A DNA stretch of 64,000 nucleotides, from NCBI RefSeq assembly GCF_900497805.2, contig NW_020954610.1:17082535-17146534 (forward strand), given 5' to 3'. The stretch is from Vombatus ursinus (Eukaryota; Chordata; Mammalia; Diprotodontia; Vombatidae). Each line of letters opens with the position of its first letter. The first letter of the stretch is position 1. The position numbers and the translations under genes are program-made. Below the pieces are notes generated by a model. The model had not been told where the DNA came from, did not search any database, and saw only the letters and a list, made by a program, of their open reading frames with translations. This document shows, piece after piece, positions 1-10,744 of the stretch.

Positions 1-29
1 ATCTAGGTGCATAGGTACAATAGTAATAG

Positions 30-277
30 CTAACATTTATATAGTGCTTTAAAGTTTGCAAAATCCTCTACCTATATTATTGTATTTTATACTAATAACA
101 AACCTGTGAAGTAGATGGTATTTTTATCCCTATTTTATAGATGGGGAAACGGAATCTGATAGAGGTTAAGTGACTTGCCAAAGTCACACAGCCTGCAAGT
201 GTCTAAGGCAGTATATGAACTCAGTTCTTCCTGACTCCCAAGTTGCCCCCTATCCACTATGCCACCTAGTTGCCTCC
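30..277 (-). repeat. MIR-family CORE-SINE (MIR/MON1-like)
   Basis: Reads as a reverse-complement MIR: a 'tttatatagtgctttaaag' start, a 'gatggggaaac' core, a 'ttaagtgacttgcc' stretch and an end resembling the complement of a tRNA head ('ccactatgccacctagttg'). Old and diverged. Confidence 0.8.
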
Positions 278-328
278 AGTCTTCTCTTACTGCTACCCTT
301 TCTTCCATTGTACTGGGAAGTCACAGAA

Positions 329-358
329 ATTTGTTTTGTTTTGTTTTGTTTTGTTTTT
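329..358. repeat. (TTTTG)n microsatellite
   Basis: About six tandem TTTTG units just before the MAR1-like SINE. Confidence 0.85.
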
Positions 359-377
359 AAAAGAGATTAGTAAATGT

Positions 378-645
378 GGGGCAGCTAGGTGGTGCAGGGG
401 ATAAAGTGCTGGGCTTGGAGTCAGGAAGCCTAATCTTCCTGAGTTCTAATCTGGCCTTAGACACTTACTAGCTGTGTGATCCTGGGCAAGTCACTTAACC
501 CTGTTTGTCTCAGTTTCCTCATCTATAAAATGAGCTGGAGAAGGAAATGACAAACCACTCCAGTATCTTTGCCAAGAAAACCCTAAATGGGGTCATAGAG
601 AGTCAGACGAAACTGAAATGACTGAACAGCAACAATAATAAAGGT
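378..645 (+). repeat. MAR1-like tRNA-headed SINE with RTE-type tail
   Basis: A complete copy. It has a tRNA-like head ('gcagctaggtggtgcag'), a 'tgggcaagtcacttaaccc' core, a 'gtatctttgccaagaaaa' body and a tail 'actgaaatgactgaacag' followed by CAA/ATA repeats. The tail matches the 3' end of the RTE LINE at 7.8 kb, as expected if RTE machinery mobilised the SINE. Confidence 0.9.
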
Positions 646-789
646 AAACAATCACACACTGGTCTCAACCTGTCTTACTTGTTTTCCCAAGTGGTTTCTC
701 AGCAAAAAGCATACTTTCTAAAGGAAAGGCAGGGTGGAGGGGGAAGCAATTTGCAGTTTATAGTTTTAATAAGACCAGCTTTTCATCTC

Positions 790-791
<2 letters not shown>

Positions 792-826
<35 letters not shown>
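792..826. repeat. (CT)n microsatellite
   Basis: An uninterrupted CT run of about 35 bp, followed by a pyrimidine-rich tail. Confidence 0.95.
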
Positions 827-829
<3 letters not shown>

Positions 830-879
830 CCTCTGCTTGCCTGCCTCCCTCCCTCTCATAAGATTGCCTCTCACAGTCT

Positions 880-1008
880 TTAGACAGTTTCCCAGAGCAG
901 TCAGAGATAAAGTGATTTGTCCAGGGACACACAGTCAAGTATGCATCAGAGGATAGACTTGAACCCAGGTCAGTAAGGCAACTCTGTAGCCACTACACTA
1001 TGCTGCCT
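880..1008 (-). repeat. MIR-family CORE-SINE fragment
   Basis: Contains the reverse-complement MIR motifs 'aaagtgatttgtccaggg' and 'cttgaacccaggtc', and ends 'ccactacactatgctgcc'. The distal half is missing. Confidence 0.7.
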
Positions 1009-1019
1009 TTCATATTTTT

Positions 1020-3165
1020 CTTTTTATATAAAGGCTTTTTGTAAATCTTGTTAGGTTAATGCTTAAGCATTTGATATATTTTGTCATTATTGTAAATTAT
1101 ATTCATCTTCATTAAAACATATTAATTTCTATCTTTTGCCAGTGTAACAGTCATTTCTAGGGAACTCTCTTCTCCCCTTCTGAACCTCCCTTGTCTTAAA
1201 TTTTATCATCAATTCCTTACAAATCATGGATTAACAACTTTTATCAGTGATATTTGATATATTTTTCCCATCTTATATTTTCTATTTTATTCTATATATA
1301 TTTTGTTCATACAAAGAATTTTTAATTTTATCTAACTGGACTTGTCTATTGCATCTCATAGGGCCTCCTATACTTTTTGTTTGATTAAGAAATCTTTCCC
1401 TACCCACTGTTTGCAAAGTATCTCATCTTGTTGTCTAATTTTAGAGGCTGTGAGGATTAGAGAAAATGCCTAGTCTGCCAAGTCTAGTGTTATTGTTCAT
1501 TTGACCCTAATTCTAAAACAATGTTACCCTTTACATTTAGGTTGCATATCCATTTTGAGCATATTGTACATAAAGTGTTGGTCTAACCCCAATTCTACTA
1601 AATTGCTTTCTAGTTTTCCCCCAATTTTTTTTGTTGGATATTTGTTGGATATGGAGACCTTAATCTAGTAATTTATCTTCCTAGCATTTATCAAATTCTG
1701 GCTTACTATTTTTGATTGCTTTTATTTCTTATTTATTTACTTTATTCCACTTAAAAAAAACTAAATAATTCTAATGGTTATTATTTTGTAATACAACTTG
1801 TTGTATTACAACAAGAGTGTTGGGCTTGAAGCCAGGAAGACTAATTTTCCTGAATTCAAATCTGGCTTCAGACACTTACTAGCTGTATGACCCTGGGCAA
1901 GTCACTTAACCCTATTTGCCTCAATTTCCCTATCTGTAAAATGAGCTGGAGGAGAGGGCAAACCACTCCAGTATCTTTGCCAAGAAAACCCCAAATTGGA
2001 TCATGAAGATTTGGACATTACTGAAAATGACCGAACAACAAAAATAAAGTATCTATTTGATAACATTGATATAGCACCAGATCTTTAAATTGGTCTATCT
2101 TGTATTGATATTTTCCCTCGAAATGCTAATCCAATTTTCTCATTACAGCTTTTGCTCCATTGATTCTTTAGCTCACTGATGCTCTCTGTTTTAAGTGTGA
2201 CATTTATTTAAAAAAAAATTCTAGCAATAAACAAAAAAAAATTGCCTCACCGTACATTGTTGGTCCTATCTATCCCCAGCCATATGAAAATAAATATTTA
2301 ATTTCTTAGCTTTTCCCCTTCATTTGAAAGTCAGTTTACATATTGAATAACCTGTTCACCTCTCAACTCTTGAAGGAATGACTTAAATTCTTCCATTTTG
2401 CTGAATCCTCAATTATTTTCTTTGATGCCAGGCTCAGCTTTGCAGGCAACACATTTAGATATGTCAACCAATGTTCTTTTATTTTTTGGAATATTATGCC
2501 CCATTTTCTTGGTTTCTTATAAACAGGGAGTCACCGTGTTTTAGTCTAACACAAGTTAGAATGTAAGAAGTGTTTTCCTTGCTCTCTTAGGAATTTGTTG
2601 TTTGATGTTGTAATTCTTAAATTTGATTATAATATATTTTGGCCAGTTAAATTTTGGATTTGTTTCTGTTGGTGAGATTTGACAGTTCTAAATTATCCTC
2701 CTTTCTAGTGGGGAATTTGTTAATAGTTCTCCATTATTTGTAATGCTAGCTCTTAGTTTCAAATAAATCCTTTTTTATCATCTGAAGAAAAAAGATTCTT
2801 CCATTTCTTGTGCTTTTAACATAAGTGAGTATTTTATTTTATCAGAGTTCTGTACTGTATATACTGACATAAACATGTACTTACTGGTTTTTATTATTGA
2901 TATTATTAATTATAGTACTGTTTTCCTAACATAGAACCTGATAAAAAGCCACCTTTCTCTACATTTAGGAAAGCTTTATAAAGCATTGTGATTATTTGTT
3001 GTTTGAATATTTGGCAGGGTTCACTTACCAATCTGTTTGGTCCTGGTGTATTTTTTTTAAATGGAGTTCATCGATGCTGTTTAATTTCTCCTTCTAAAAT
3101 TAGTTTATTTCAATTGTTTCTTATTTTTTAATTTTTCCTTTTGTTATTATTCTGAACTTGACAGA
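1020..3165 (-). repeat. Degraded L1 LINE, ORF2 part, minus strand
   Basis: AT-rich antisense L1 sequence. The clearest match is near 3000-3060, where 'tgtttgaatatttggcaggg' and 'ctgtttggtcctggtg' are the antisense of the L1 reverse-transcriptase segment around FYQTFK. Positions 1500-1810 resemble antisense C-terminal ORF2 and end 'ttttgtaatacaactt'. A MAR1-like SINE interrupts the copy at 1808-2046. The middle (2100-2900) is poorly matched and may include other L1 or HAL1 pieces, so treating this as one copy is an inference. Confidence 0.55.
1808..2046 (+). repeat. MAR1-like SINE inserted in L1
   Basis: Lacks the first part of the tRNA head. It has the core 'gaccctgggcaagtcactta', the body 'gtatctttgccaagaaaacc' and a tail 'atgaccgaacaacaaaaa'. 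It interrupts the antisense L1 sequence. Confidence 0.85.
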
Positions 3166-3202
3166 TATCAACCCTCATATTTTCATATACAAAGAACAGA
3201 AA

Positions 3203-3260
3203 AAAAGGAATATTATATATATATATACATACATACATATGTGTGTATGTATATATGTGG
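3203..3260. repeat. (TA)n/(TACA)n low-complexity tract
   Basis: Alternating TATATA, CATACATA and TGTGTATG units. A shorter TA tract follows at about 3310-3322. Confidence 0.85.
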
Positions 3261-3329
3261 GTGTGAGTATGAAACTATGAGGCTCTATTATGTACCACTT
3301 TTTAAACAGTATATATATATATTAAATTT

Positions 3330-4080
3330 ACTAAGGTATTTCCATCATGGCCCTGCATGTCAGAACTTTCTTCTATTCTCTTTTGTGGATTGTTTAAATG
3401 TTTTATTGATACTCCTTTTCATTTTTTGTTTCACTACCAGTACTACCTTCTCCCTTTGTATAGCTCCCACCCCTCCATCAACCTAACAAAAATGAATGCC
3501 CTCTTTTTAAGTATAATTAAACAAAACAAATCTATACATTAGCTTTTTTTTTTTTTGTAAATACATATCTCCTAGTCTATCACCTCTCTGTCAAGAGGTG
3601 GAAAACATTCATCATCAGTCTTCTGCGGTCATGGTTAACATTGCATCTATCATAGGTCTTAAATCTTTCAAAGTTCCTCCCCTTTACCGTGCTGTTGACG
3701 TTGTATACATTGCATAACTTATTCTCCTCATTCTACTCACCTCACTTTGTATCAGTTCATACAAGAATTCCCAGGTTACTCTAGATATGTCTCTTTTGTC
3801 ATTTCTTATAGTGCGATAAAATTCCATTGCATTCATATTACCATAATTTGTTCAGTCATTCCCTGATAGAACTCCCTTTGCTTCTACTTCTTTGCTATAA
3901 CAAAAACTGCTGCTATAAATATTTTTGTCCACATGGGTCATTTCCTTCTTTCTTTGGGGAATAGGCTTATTGGAGGTACTGCTAGGTCAACGAGAGCAGC
4001 ATTTCTCATTTTGTCTACTGAGGTATTTTGTATTTTTGGTAACATTAATTCATTTCCTTCAGATTCTCTGCTTTGTTGAT
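3330..4080 (-). repeat. L1 3' end, minus strand
   Basis: Antisense of the marsupial L1 ORF2 C-terminus and 3' region. It contains 'aaaattccattgcattcat', 'ccataatttgttcagtcatt' and 'ctgctataaatatttttgtc'. The L1 3' side is at the lower coordinate. It appears separate from the L1 at 1.0-3.2 kb. Confidence 0.75.
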
Positions 4081-4149
4081 ATGAAGCCTTGTACAGTCTC
4101 TGATAGTTTTTGATTTCTTTTGCATTTGTTGTGATCTTCCCTTTCTTCA

Positions 4150-4265
4150 TTTCTAATAGAATATAAACTCTGTGAGGGCAAGAACTATTTTGTTTTGTAC
4201 TTTGAATATCTATTGTCTAGCACAGTATGAAAAAGGAGGCACTTGAAACTACTTGTTGAATTGAA
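4150..4265 (+). repeat. LINE-2 3' tail
   Basis: A typical L2 3' signature: 'aactctgtgagggcaagaac', then 'ctagcacagtatg' and 'cttgttgaattga'. Confidence 0.7.
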
Positions 4266-4319
4266 TTTCCTATTTTTTGTAATTTGATTTTCATAACTCC
4301 TCTTTTTTTGACAAAATTT

Positions 4320-5135
4320 TGCCAATAATTTTTTAAGTGTTCCTCTGATGGTGGCCCTGCAAGTGTATGGAGTGGTCCCTTGTGCCCTAGCTCCATCTAG
4401 CCACTAAATGTCAGATTAGCTTTTATACAGAAATATTTACTTCAGAAGGAATAATCACAAACATGCACATTTACTCCCAGCATGTGGGGCTTAATCCTTC
4501 TCCCATTTTGACCCACCTTGGTCTCTGAGGAGTGGAAGGGAATTGATTCCTTAATTTAGCTCGATGCCTATGGAGCACAGTTCCAGTTTCAAGTCCGAAC
4601 ACCCCTCAGGCTTGAGTCTCAGACACCCTGGCTTCTCAAGGTCTCCAAAGCAGACTGGCTGGTTATACCATCCTCCTACAATTCTGACTCCAAGGCCAAA
4701 TACTCAATCTTGTGGGGATCACCTCTGGCTCTTGAAATTGAGGACAAACAACATGGAAAAGAAACAAAAATCCCTTAGGACCATTTTTCTGAGCAGTGGT
4801 AAAAGAGGAAGAACAGGGGAAGAATTCTTTCCCCTCTTATCAGCTCAGTTCATGGCACTCATGATGAGGGTGAACTGTGACCTTCCCCATCTGGACACAG
4901 CAAAGGAAAGAGATTAGCAGAAAAAGAGTAGCTGAAAAAGAATAGCAGATAGAAACCAACCAGCTCAGTCTCACCAAGACACAGGGATCCAGTCAAGGAG
5001 GCTTCATCCCTTATCCACGTAGTAGGGGATACAGAGGACTAAATATTAGGAAAACTGGACATGCTCCAAAGGCCCCAGAAAGGCGCCTTCATGTTAGTAG
5101 AACTGGGCATGGCCAGACTAGTGTAGGTTATGTGT
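4320..5135. other. Unassigned, less AT-rich stretch with one 117-codon open frame
   Basis: Visibly richer in C and G than its flanks. A plus-strand frame at 4564-4917 encodes 117 aa rich in S, P, R and K. I see no recognisable domain, signal peptide, Kozak context or splice partner. The segment may be an uncatalogued or unrecognised LTR or SINE-like repeat. It is not supported as a host gene. Confidence 0.3.
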
Positions 5136-5157
5136 GTGTGCACGCACATGCATGTAT

Positions 5158-5395
5158 ACCTGGAGTCAGGAAGAACTGAATTCAAATCCTTCCTCAGAAA
5201 CTAGCTCTGTGACTTGGGCAAGTCATTTGACCTCTCTAAGCTTCAGTTTCCTCATCTGCAAAATGGAGATAATAACAGCATCTACCCCACAGAGAATCAA
5301 ATGAGTTACACACACACATGCACACATGATGTGTTTTGCAAAACTTAAAGCACTATATAAATGCTAGCTACTCCTATTATCACCATCATTTTTAT
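5158..5395 (+). repeat. MIR-family CORE-SINE with tRNA-like head
   Basis: Sense orientation: 'ggagtcaggaagaactgaat', 'gggcaagtcatttgacctc', 'ctcatctgcaaaatggag', and the 3' part 'cttaaagcactatataaatg'. A short CA tract lies inside. Confidence 0.8.
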
Positions 5396-5399
5396 AATG

Positions 5400-5860
5400 C
5401 AGTAACATCCTATTACATTTGCACACTATAATTTGTCTCAGGGTTAATAGGGGACTAGAATAATAATGAGAATCCAAACCCGAAGAAATGTTTCTAATGA
5501 TGGCATTTCAGACACAGTAATGCGAGAGGTCTAGGCCACTAAGAAATATTTAGTGGGAGGGTGTCTTTCCCAGAACCCCTCCAATTTTCTTACAGAATTT
5601 CACCTACTGGATAGGTTTGGCCAGTCCCAAAATGAGCATGAGACCACTGGCTCCTCTGCTGTGATGTGAGTCAAGAAACTGGAAGCAAACTAAGGATTTC
5701 CTAAGGTAGAAGGTAGTGCTTTCAGAACAACCAAGGGACAAGTCTATTTCTTCAAATCCAAGATAGAACAGACTCAGCAAATAGGATGATGCCTGTGGTT
5801 CATTTCATTCTAATAAGAGTCAAAAATTGCCTTCTGAAATTATGCAGCCTAAACGTCCTA
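5400..5860. other. Unassigned sequence
   Basis: No repeat family, open frame or RNA gene recognised by eye. Confidence 0.4.
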
Positions 5861-5861
5861 G

Positions 5862-6052
5862 ATTAAAAGCTGGAAGGGGGACCTTAGAAGCTTCCTAGTC
5901 CATTCCTTTCATTATACAGATGAGGAAATTGAAGCCTTGAGAGGTTGTGGCTTGCTCAAAGTCACAGAATAATAAGTAGCAGGATCAAGACTTGGATCCA
6001 GGTTCTCTGACTTCAAGTCCAGCATGCTTTTCATTGCATAATACAATTTCCA
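5862..6052 (-). repeat. MIR3/MON1-like CORE-SINE
   Basis: Shows the sequence 'agctggaaggggg...cttag', 'tacagatgaggaaattgaag', 'caaagtcacaga' and 'ctctgacttcaagtccagca'. Confidence 0.75.
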
Positions 6053-6054
6053 GA

Positions 6055-6495
6055 AGCCTCTGTCAAATGCTTCTGGAAATATGGCATTCTTGTTCAGAAT
6101 TCAGGGCTTCTTACACTCACGACTCCAGTGCTTCTTAGTCACAACCCACAATTTAAGAAGCGCTGGATGACATTCTAACTTCTTTACATAAGATTATGTA
6201 AGCTTATTATAATATCAATCATCTATTACAAGAAGCCTGCTTCACGGTAAACGAACTTTCCTTATTTCATTGGCTACTTTACATGGTATAAGTGGCAATG
6301 AGTACTGACTTAAGAGGAAATCTTATTGACTTTATTTAAATAGCAACATGAATCAGCCCCAGCTAGCAGAAAGGTGACTTCCTCGTTGTGATGCCTGCTG
6401 ACGAAACTCACCACAAATCTCTAAGACTGAAATGTGAGAAACAGGCTACTGAGTCTCTGAAGAAGGACGCTCATAGTCAGGGGATGTGCTGAAGT
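6055..6495. other. Unassigned sequence
   Basis: No recognisable repeat, open frame or RNA gene. Confidence 0.4.
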
Positions 6496-6499
6496 ATTA

Positions 6500-6714
6500 G
6501 GATGGGCAGAAAGTCAATCTAGGTCTTAAATGTGACCAATATGTGACCTTGGGTAAATCATTTCCCTTCTCTGAGTTTCAGTTACTTTATCTGTTAAAAT
6601 AAATTATGGACTAGATAACAAGGGTGTTCTGAGACTCAAATGTGATAATGGATGTACATTACTTTGCAAAACTTAAAGCACTACTACATTAATGCCAGTT
6701 ATTTATTATTAAAG
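6500..6714 (+). repeat. MIR-family CORE-SINE
   Basis: Sense MIR: 'atgtgaccttgggtaaatca', 'tctgagtttcagttacttta', and a 3' part 'ttgcaaaacttaaagcacta'. Confidence 0.75.
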
Positions 6715-6734
6715 ATTCTGAGAGGGGGATATGA

Positions 6735-6915
6735 GGAAGGAGTGTATTGTAGGCATGGTGGACAGCTTGAGCAAAGTCATGTAGGTAAGGGATGACATTT
6801 TCCATTTGAAGAACAGATAGGCCAGTTTGGTTGGAATATAGCATGTATACTGTAAAATAAGGCTATAAAGGTAGGTTGCATCCAAATTTTGTGAGGGTCT
6901 TAAATGCTAGGAGTC
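6735..6915 (-). repeat. LINE-2 fragment, minus strand
   Basis: Antisense L2 ORF2/3' sequence: 'gagcaaagtcatgtaggtaa', 'ggccagtttggttggaatat', then 'gtgagggtcttaaatgctag'. Confidence 0.65.
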
Positions 6916-6916
6916 T

Positions 6917-7150
6917 AGAGGCGGTGGTACAGGGAAGAGTCAGGAAGACTTTTCTTTCTGAGTTCAAATCTGGCTTCAGACACTTACTAGCCATGTAACT
7001 CTGGGCTAGTCATTTAACCCTGTTTGTCTCAGTTTCCTCATCTGTAAAGTGATGTAGAGAAGGGAATGGCAAATCATACTAGTATTTTTGCCAAGAAAAT
7101 CCCAAATGGGGGAAAGAGTGGGACATGACTGAAATGAATGAACAATGAAT
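6917..7150 (+). repeat. MAR1-like SINE
   Basis: A complete, diverged copy with a 'gtcaggaagacttttctttc' head region, 'cagacacttactagccatg', 'tttttgccaagaaaatccc' and the RTE-type tail 'gacatgactgaaatgaatga'. Confidence 0.85.
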
Positions 7151-7179
7151 AAGAAGGACTCTAGGCCTCTCTTTCCAAA

Positions 7180-7490
7180 ACTCAGAATTTCCCTTTTAAC
7201 TTCTTTTTATCTGTCCTTGTACTCCCTGCATCTTTCTTTGTAAACCAGTTTTTCATTAATGAATTCCTTTCCCAAGATTTCTAAATTCTAGTGCCTTCCC
7301 TTTGTTAATTATATCAGATTTATTCTGTAAATAGCTTATCTATGCATCTTTATGCATTGTGCATATTTATTTTTTGCCTTAGATTGTGAGCTCCTAGAGG
7401 GCAGAAACTGCTGTCTCTCTTTGTATCCCCAACACTTAGCACAGTGCCTGCCTCACAGTAGGCACTTCATAAATGTTTATATGACATCAA
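7180..7490 (+). repeat. LINE-2 3' end
   Basis: The L2 terminus is clear: 'gattgtgagctcctagaggg', 'acttagcacagtgcctgcct' and 'cacttcataaatgttta'. Confidence 0.8.
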
Positions 7491-7494
7491 GAGA

Positions 7495-7810
7495 ATGGAG
7501 GAGGGTGAAGAATAAGAGTGGAAGAAAACAAGCAGATAGGGATTATGAAGAAAAACTTAAATGTGGGGAAACAATGACCAGATGATTTATAACAGAATTC
7601 AAGGTTATTTATCATTGTTAATTCATTTCTTACAATGAGTCAGCAGGAAGCCCAAGTAGAGAAGTCAAGTCTTGGTTATGAGCCCAACTACATAACCCAA
7701 GTCAAAATTAATCCAACTTAAAGATATGATGAGATCCTTTTATACGGTGTGGGACACTGTTAGAAGGGCAGCAGGTATTAAGATAACCAAGTTTCTTCCA
7801 CCATTCCTGG
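7495..7810. other. Unassigned sequence next to the RTE 3' end
   Basis: No family recognised. Confidence 0.35.
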
Positions 7811-8159
7811 CATATGTTATTGTTCAGTCATTCAGTTGTGTCCAATTTTTCATGAACCATGTAGTCTCTAACTCTCGAAGTCTGTCCAGATACATATTCA
7901 CTGTTTCCATGATACCATTTATTTATTTCATTCTCTGTCATCCTCTTTTCCTTTTGCCTCCAGTCTTTCCCAACATCAGGGTCTTTTCCAATAAGTCCTT
8001 AGCTTCTCATTATGGGGCCAAAGTAGCTAAGCTTCAGCTTCAGTATTTGACCTTGAAGTGAATAGTCTGAACTAATTTCTTTAAATATTGATTGATTTGA
8101 TCTCCTTGCTGTCCACGTGACTCCCAAAATTCCTCATCAGAGCCACAATTTGAAAGTGT

Positions 8160-8870
8160 TGATTCTACAGCATTCAGCTTTCCTTATAGTCCAACTCTCA
8201 CAGTCATACAATTATACCTGAAAAACCATAGCTTTGACTACAAGGACCTTTGTCAGCAAGGCAATGCTTCTGCTTTTTAATATGCTATCCAGATTTGCCA
8301 TAGCTTTCTTTCCAAGGAGCAAGCAACTTTTAATTTTATGGCTGCAGTTGCTGTCTCCAATGATTTTTGAACTCAAGAATATAAAATCTGACACTGTTTC
8401 CATTTCTTCTCCTTCTATTTGCCAGGAAGTGATGGGACCAGTTGCCAAGATCTTAAATTCTTTTTTAAGTTCCAAGCCAGCTTTTACACTTTCCTCTTTC
8501 ACCCTCATCAAGAGGCTTCTTAATTCCTCTTAACTTTCTGCCATCAGAGTGCTATCATCTGCATATTTGACTGTTGATATTTTTCCCAACAACTTTAATT
8601 CCAGCTTTTGATTCATTGGCATTTTTGCATATAAGTTAAGTAAATAAAGTGGCAAGTCTTTGTCCTACTCTTCCTATCTTAAATCAATCAGTTGCCTTGT
8701 GCTCAGTTCTAACTGTTGCTTTTTGGCCTGCCTATGGGTTCCTCAGGAGACAAGTAAGATTATCTGGCACTCCTATCTCTTTAAGGACTTGCCACATTTT
8801 GTTGTGATCCACACAGTCAAAAGTTTTAGTGTAATCAATGAAACAGAAGTAGATATTTTTCTGGTGCTCC
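8160..8870 (-). pseudogene. RTE reverse-transcriptase domain remnant
   Basis: Encodes the catalytic and thumb part of the RTE polyprotein, which reverse-transcribes LINE RNA at the nicked target. Visible blocks in order are FDCVDHNK, ECKATVRTEHKATD-like, the YADD active site (plus-strand 8554-8565, intact) and the open frame at 8212-8511 (99 codons: SWQIEGEEMETVSDFIFLSS through AMANLDSILKSRSIALLTKV). A CESWTIRKAECR-like block lies just beyond it, in another frame. Several frame changes and stops separate the blocks, so it is not functional. The BovB-like assignment is confident. Confidence 0.85.
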
Positions 8871-10126
8871 CTTGCTTCTCCACAATCCAGTGAGTATTGA
8901 CATTTCATCTCTAGTTCCTCTGCCTCTTTGAAAACCAGCCTGCTCTTCTGGTAATTCTCAGTTCATATATTGCTGAAACCTAGCTACCAGAATCTTGAGC
9001 ATAATCTTGCTGGTGTGTGAAATAAGCGTAATTATTTGGTAATTTGAACATTCCTTGAATTTGCCTTTCTTTAGGATTGGTATGTACACTGATGTTTTAC
9101 AATCTAGTGGCCACTGTTATGTTTTCCAAATGGCATATTGAGTGCAGCACTTTAACAGCATCATCTTTTAGGGTTTTGAATAGCTCAGCTGGAACTCCAC
9201 TACCTCCACTAGCCTTATTGTTAGCAATGCTTCCTAAGGCCCACTTGACTTTATTTTTCACTATGTATGGTCCTTAATGAGTAACCACACCATTGTGGTT
9301 ATTGATGATGTTAGTATCTTTCTTGTATGGTTATTTTGTATATTCTTGTCACCTCTTTTTAGTCTCTTCTGATATTAAATCCCTACCATTTTTGTCTTTT
9401 ATCATGCCCATTTTTTTGCATGAAATGTTCCCTTGATATCTCTAATTTTCTTGAAGAGATCTCTTGTCTTTCCCATTCTATTGTTTTCTCCTATCTCTTT
9501 GCACTGTTCATTTAAGAAAACTCTGTTATCTTTCCTTGCTATTCTCTGGATTCTGTATTCAGTTTGGTATATCTTTCCCTTTCTCCTTTATCTTTTGCTT
9601 TTCTTCTTTCCCAGCTATTTGTAAAGCCTCATTAGATAGCCATTTTGCTTTCTTGTTCTTTTTCTTTGAAATGTTTTTTGTTATTGCCTCCTGTGCAATA
9701 TTGTGAATTTCTGTCCTTAGTTTTTCAGGCACTCTTATCTACCAGACCTAATCCCTTAAATCTATTCATCACCTCTACTTCATATTCATAAGAGATTTTA
9801 TTTAGTTAATACCTATATGATCTGATGGTTTCTCCTACTTTCTTCAATTTAAGTCTGAATTTTGCAGTAAGAAGTTCATGATCTGAGCCACAGTCAACTC
9901 CAGGTCTTATTTTAACTGACTGTGGGTCTCTACTTTGGCTGAAAAGTAGATAATCAATCTGATTTCAATATTGACCATCTGGTGATGCCCATGTGTAGAA
10001 CTGCCTTTTGAAAATGGGCATGTGCTATGATCAGTGAGTTATCTTGACAAAATTCTATTAACCTCTGCCCTATTTCATTTTGTACTCCAAGGCCAAACTT
10101 GCCTGTTATTCCAATTGATTTCCTGC

Positions 10127-10165
10127 TTAAGTATTACAACCCTCTTTGATGAATGTGATATCTTT

Positions 10166-10219
<54 letters not shown>

Positions 10220-10600
10220 TAGAAGTAGTTGTAGGTCTTCATAGAAATGGTCAATTCTGGTCTCTTCAGCCTCAGTGGTTGGAGCACATAGACTTGTATC
10301 ATTGTGATGTTGAAAAGTTTGCCTTGGGTTCAAACATATCATTTGGTCATTTTTCAGATTATACTCCAGTACTGCTTTTCTCAGTCTTTTATTGACTATG
10401 AAGACCACTCCATTTCTTCTAAGGATTCTTGCTCACAGTAGTATATGTAGTGATCATTTGAACTAAACTCATCCATTCCCATCCATTTAAGTTCACTGAC
10501 ACCCAATGATGTTTAATCTTTCGATCTCCTGTTTGGCCACATCCAGCTTACCTTGGTTCATTGATCTTACATTCCAGGTTCCTATGGGGGCCATCTCCAG
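10127..10600 (-). pseudogene. RTE apurinic-like endonuclease domain remnant
   Basis: Encodes the N-terminal APE-type endonuclease of the RTE polyprotein, which nicks target DNA. The start motif GTWNVRSMNQGKLDVAKQE reads from about 10587 downward. RRNGVVFIVNKRLRKAVLEY and RIDHFYEDLQLLLK follow within the open frame 10127-10408. The TG/CA microsatellite adds a run of TH dipeptides that is not part of the family. At least one internal stop separates the start motif from this frame. Confidence 0.82.
10168..10213. repeat. (TG)n microsatellite
   Basis: About 22 TG units lie inside the RTE endonuclease remnant. They probably grew after insertion. Confidence 0.95.
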
Positions 10601-10735
10601 TAGTCCTGATGTATATCTTGCCACAGGATCCTGATGGCTCTGGAGGAGAAAGTGAGGCCAGTGACTTCGCACAGCACTCTCTCACTTAAATCCAGTTCAC
10701 TTGCAAGATGCATCTTGTGACATAAGGAAAGTCTG
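10575..10735 (+). repeat. RTE leader segment matching an interspersed repeat
   Basis: The plus strand reads 'ggccatctccagtagtcctg', 'ggaggagaaagtgaggcca' and 'ctcacttaaatccagttcac'. On the minus strand this is the sequence just upstream of the RTE GTWNV start, so it is the LINE's leader. The same block recurs at 10745-11275 (inverted), 19.4, 38.3 and 39.2 kb. Confidence 0.75.
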
Positions 10736-10744
10736 ATCAATATT

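Larger units (their letters stand above)
7815..10740 (-). mobile_element. RTE-clade (BovB-like) LINE, nearly full length, decayed
   Basis: A minus-strand non-LTR retrotransposon of about 2.9 kb, close to the usual 3.2 kb of BovB-type RTEs. Translation on the minus strand gives the endonuclease start GTWNVRSMNQGKLDV (plus-strand 10551-10583), an endonuclease segment with NKRLRKAVLEYNLKNDQM and a VYAPTT-like CAPTTEAEE, and RT blocks FDCVDHNKMWQVLKEIG and KYADDSTLM (plus-strand 8543-8573). The RT C-terminal block is ITSWQIEGEEMETVSDFIFL. The 3' end at 7815-7860 is the complement of a gga-caca-actga-type tail shared with MAR1-like SINEs. The open frame is broken many times. A TG microsatellite has expanded inside the endonuclease domain. 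The leader at the 5' side matches an interspersed repeat found elsewhere in the window. Confidence 0.92.

Noticed and set aside
4564-4917. 117-codon plus-strand open frame as a host gene
   Set aside because: No domain, splice signal or conserved start context is visible, and the composition looks like translated non-coding DNA.
10127-10408. 93-codon minus frame as an independent gene
   Set aside because: It is the RTE endonuclease remnant plus a translated TG microsatellite.
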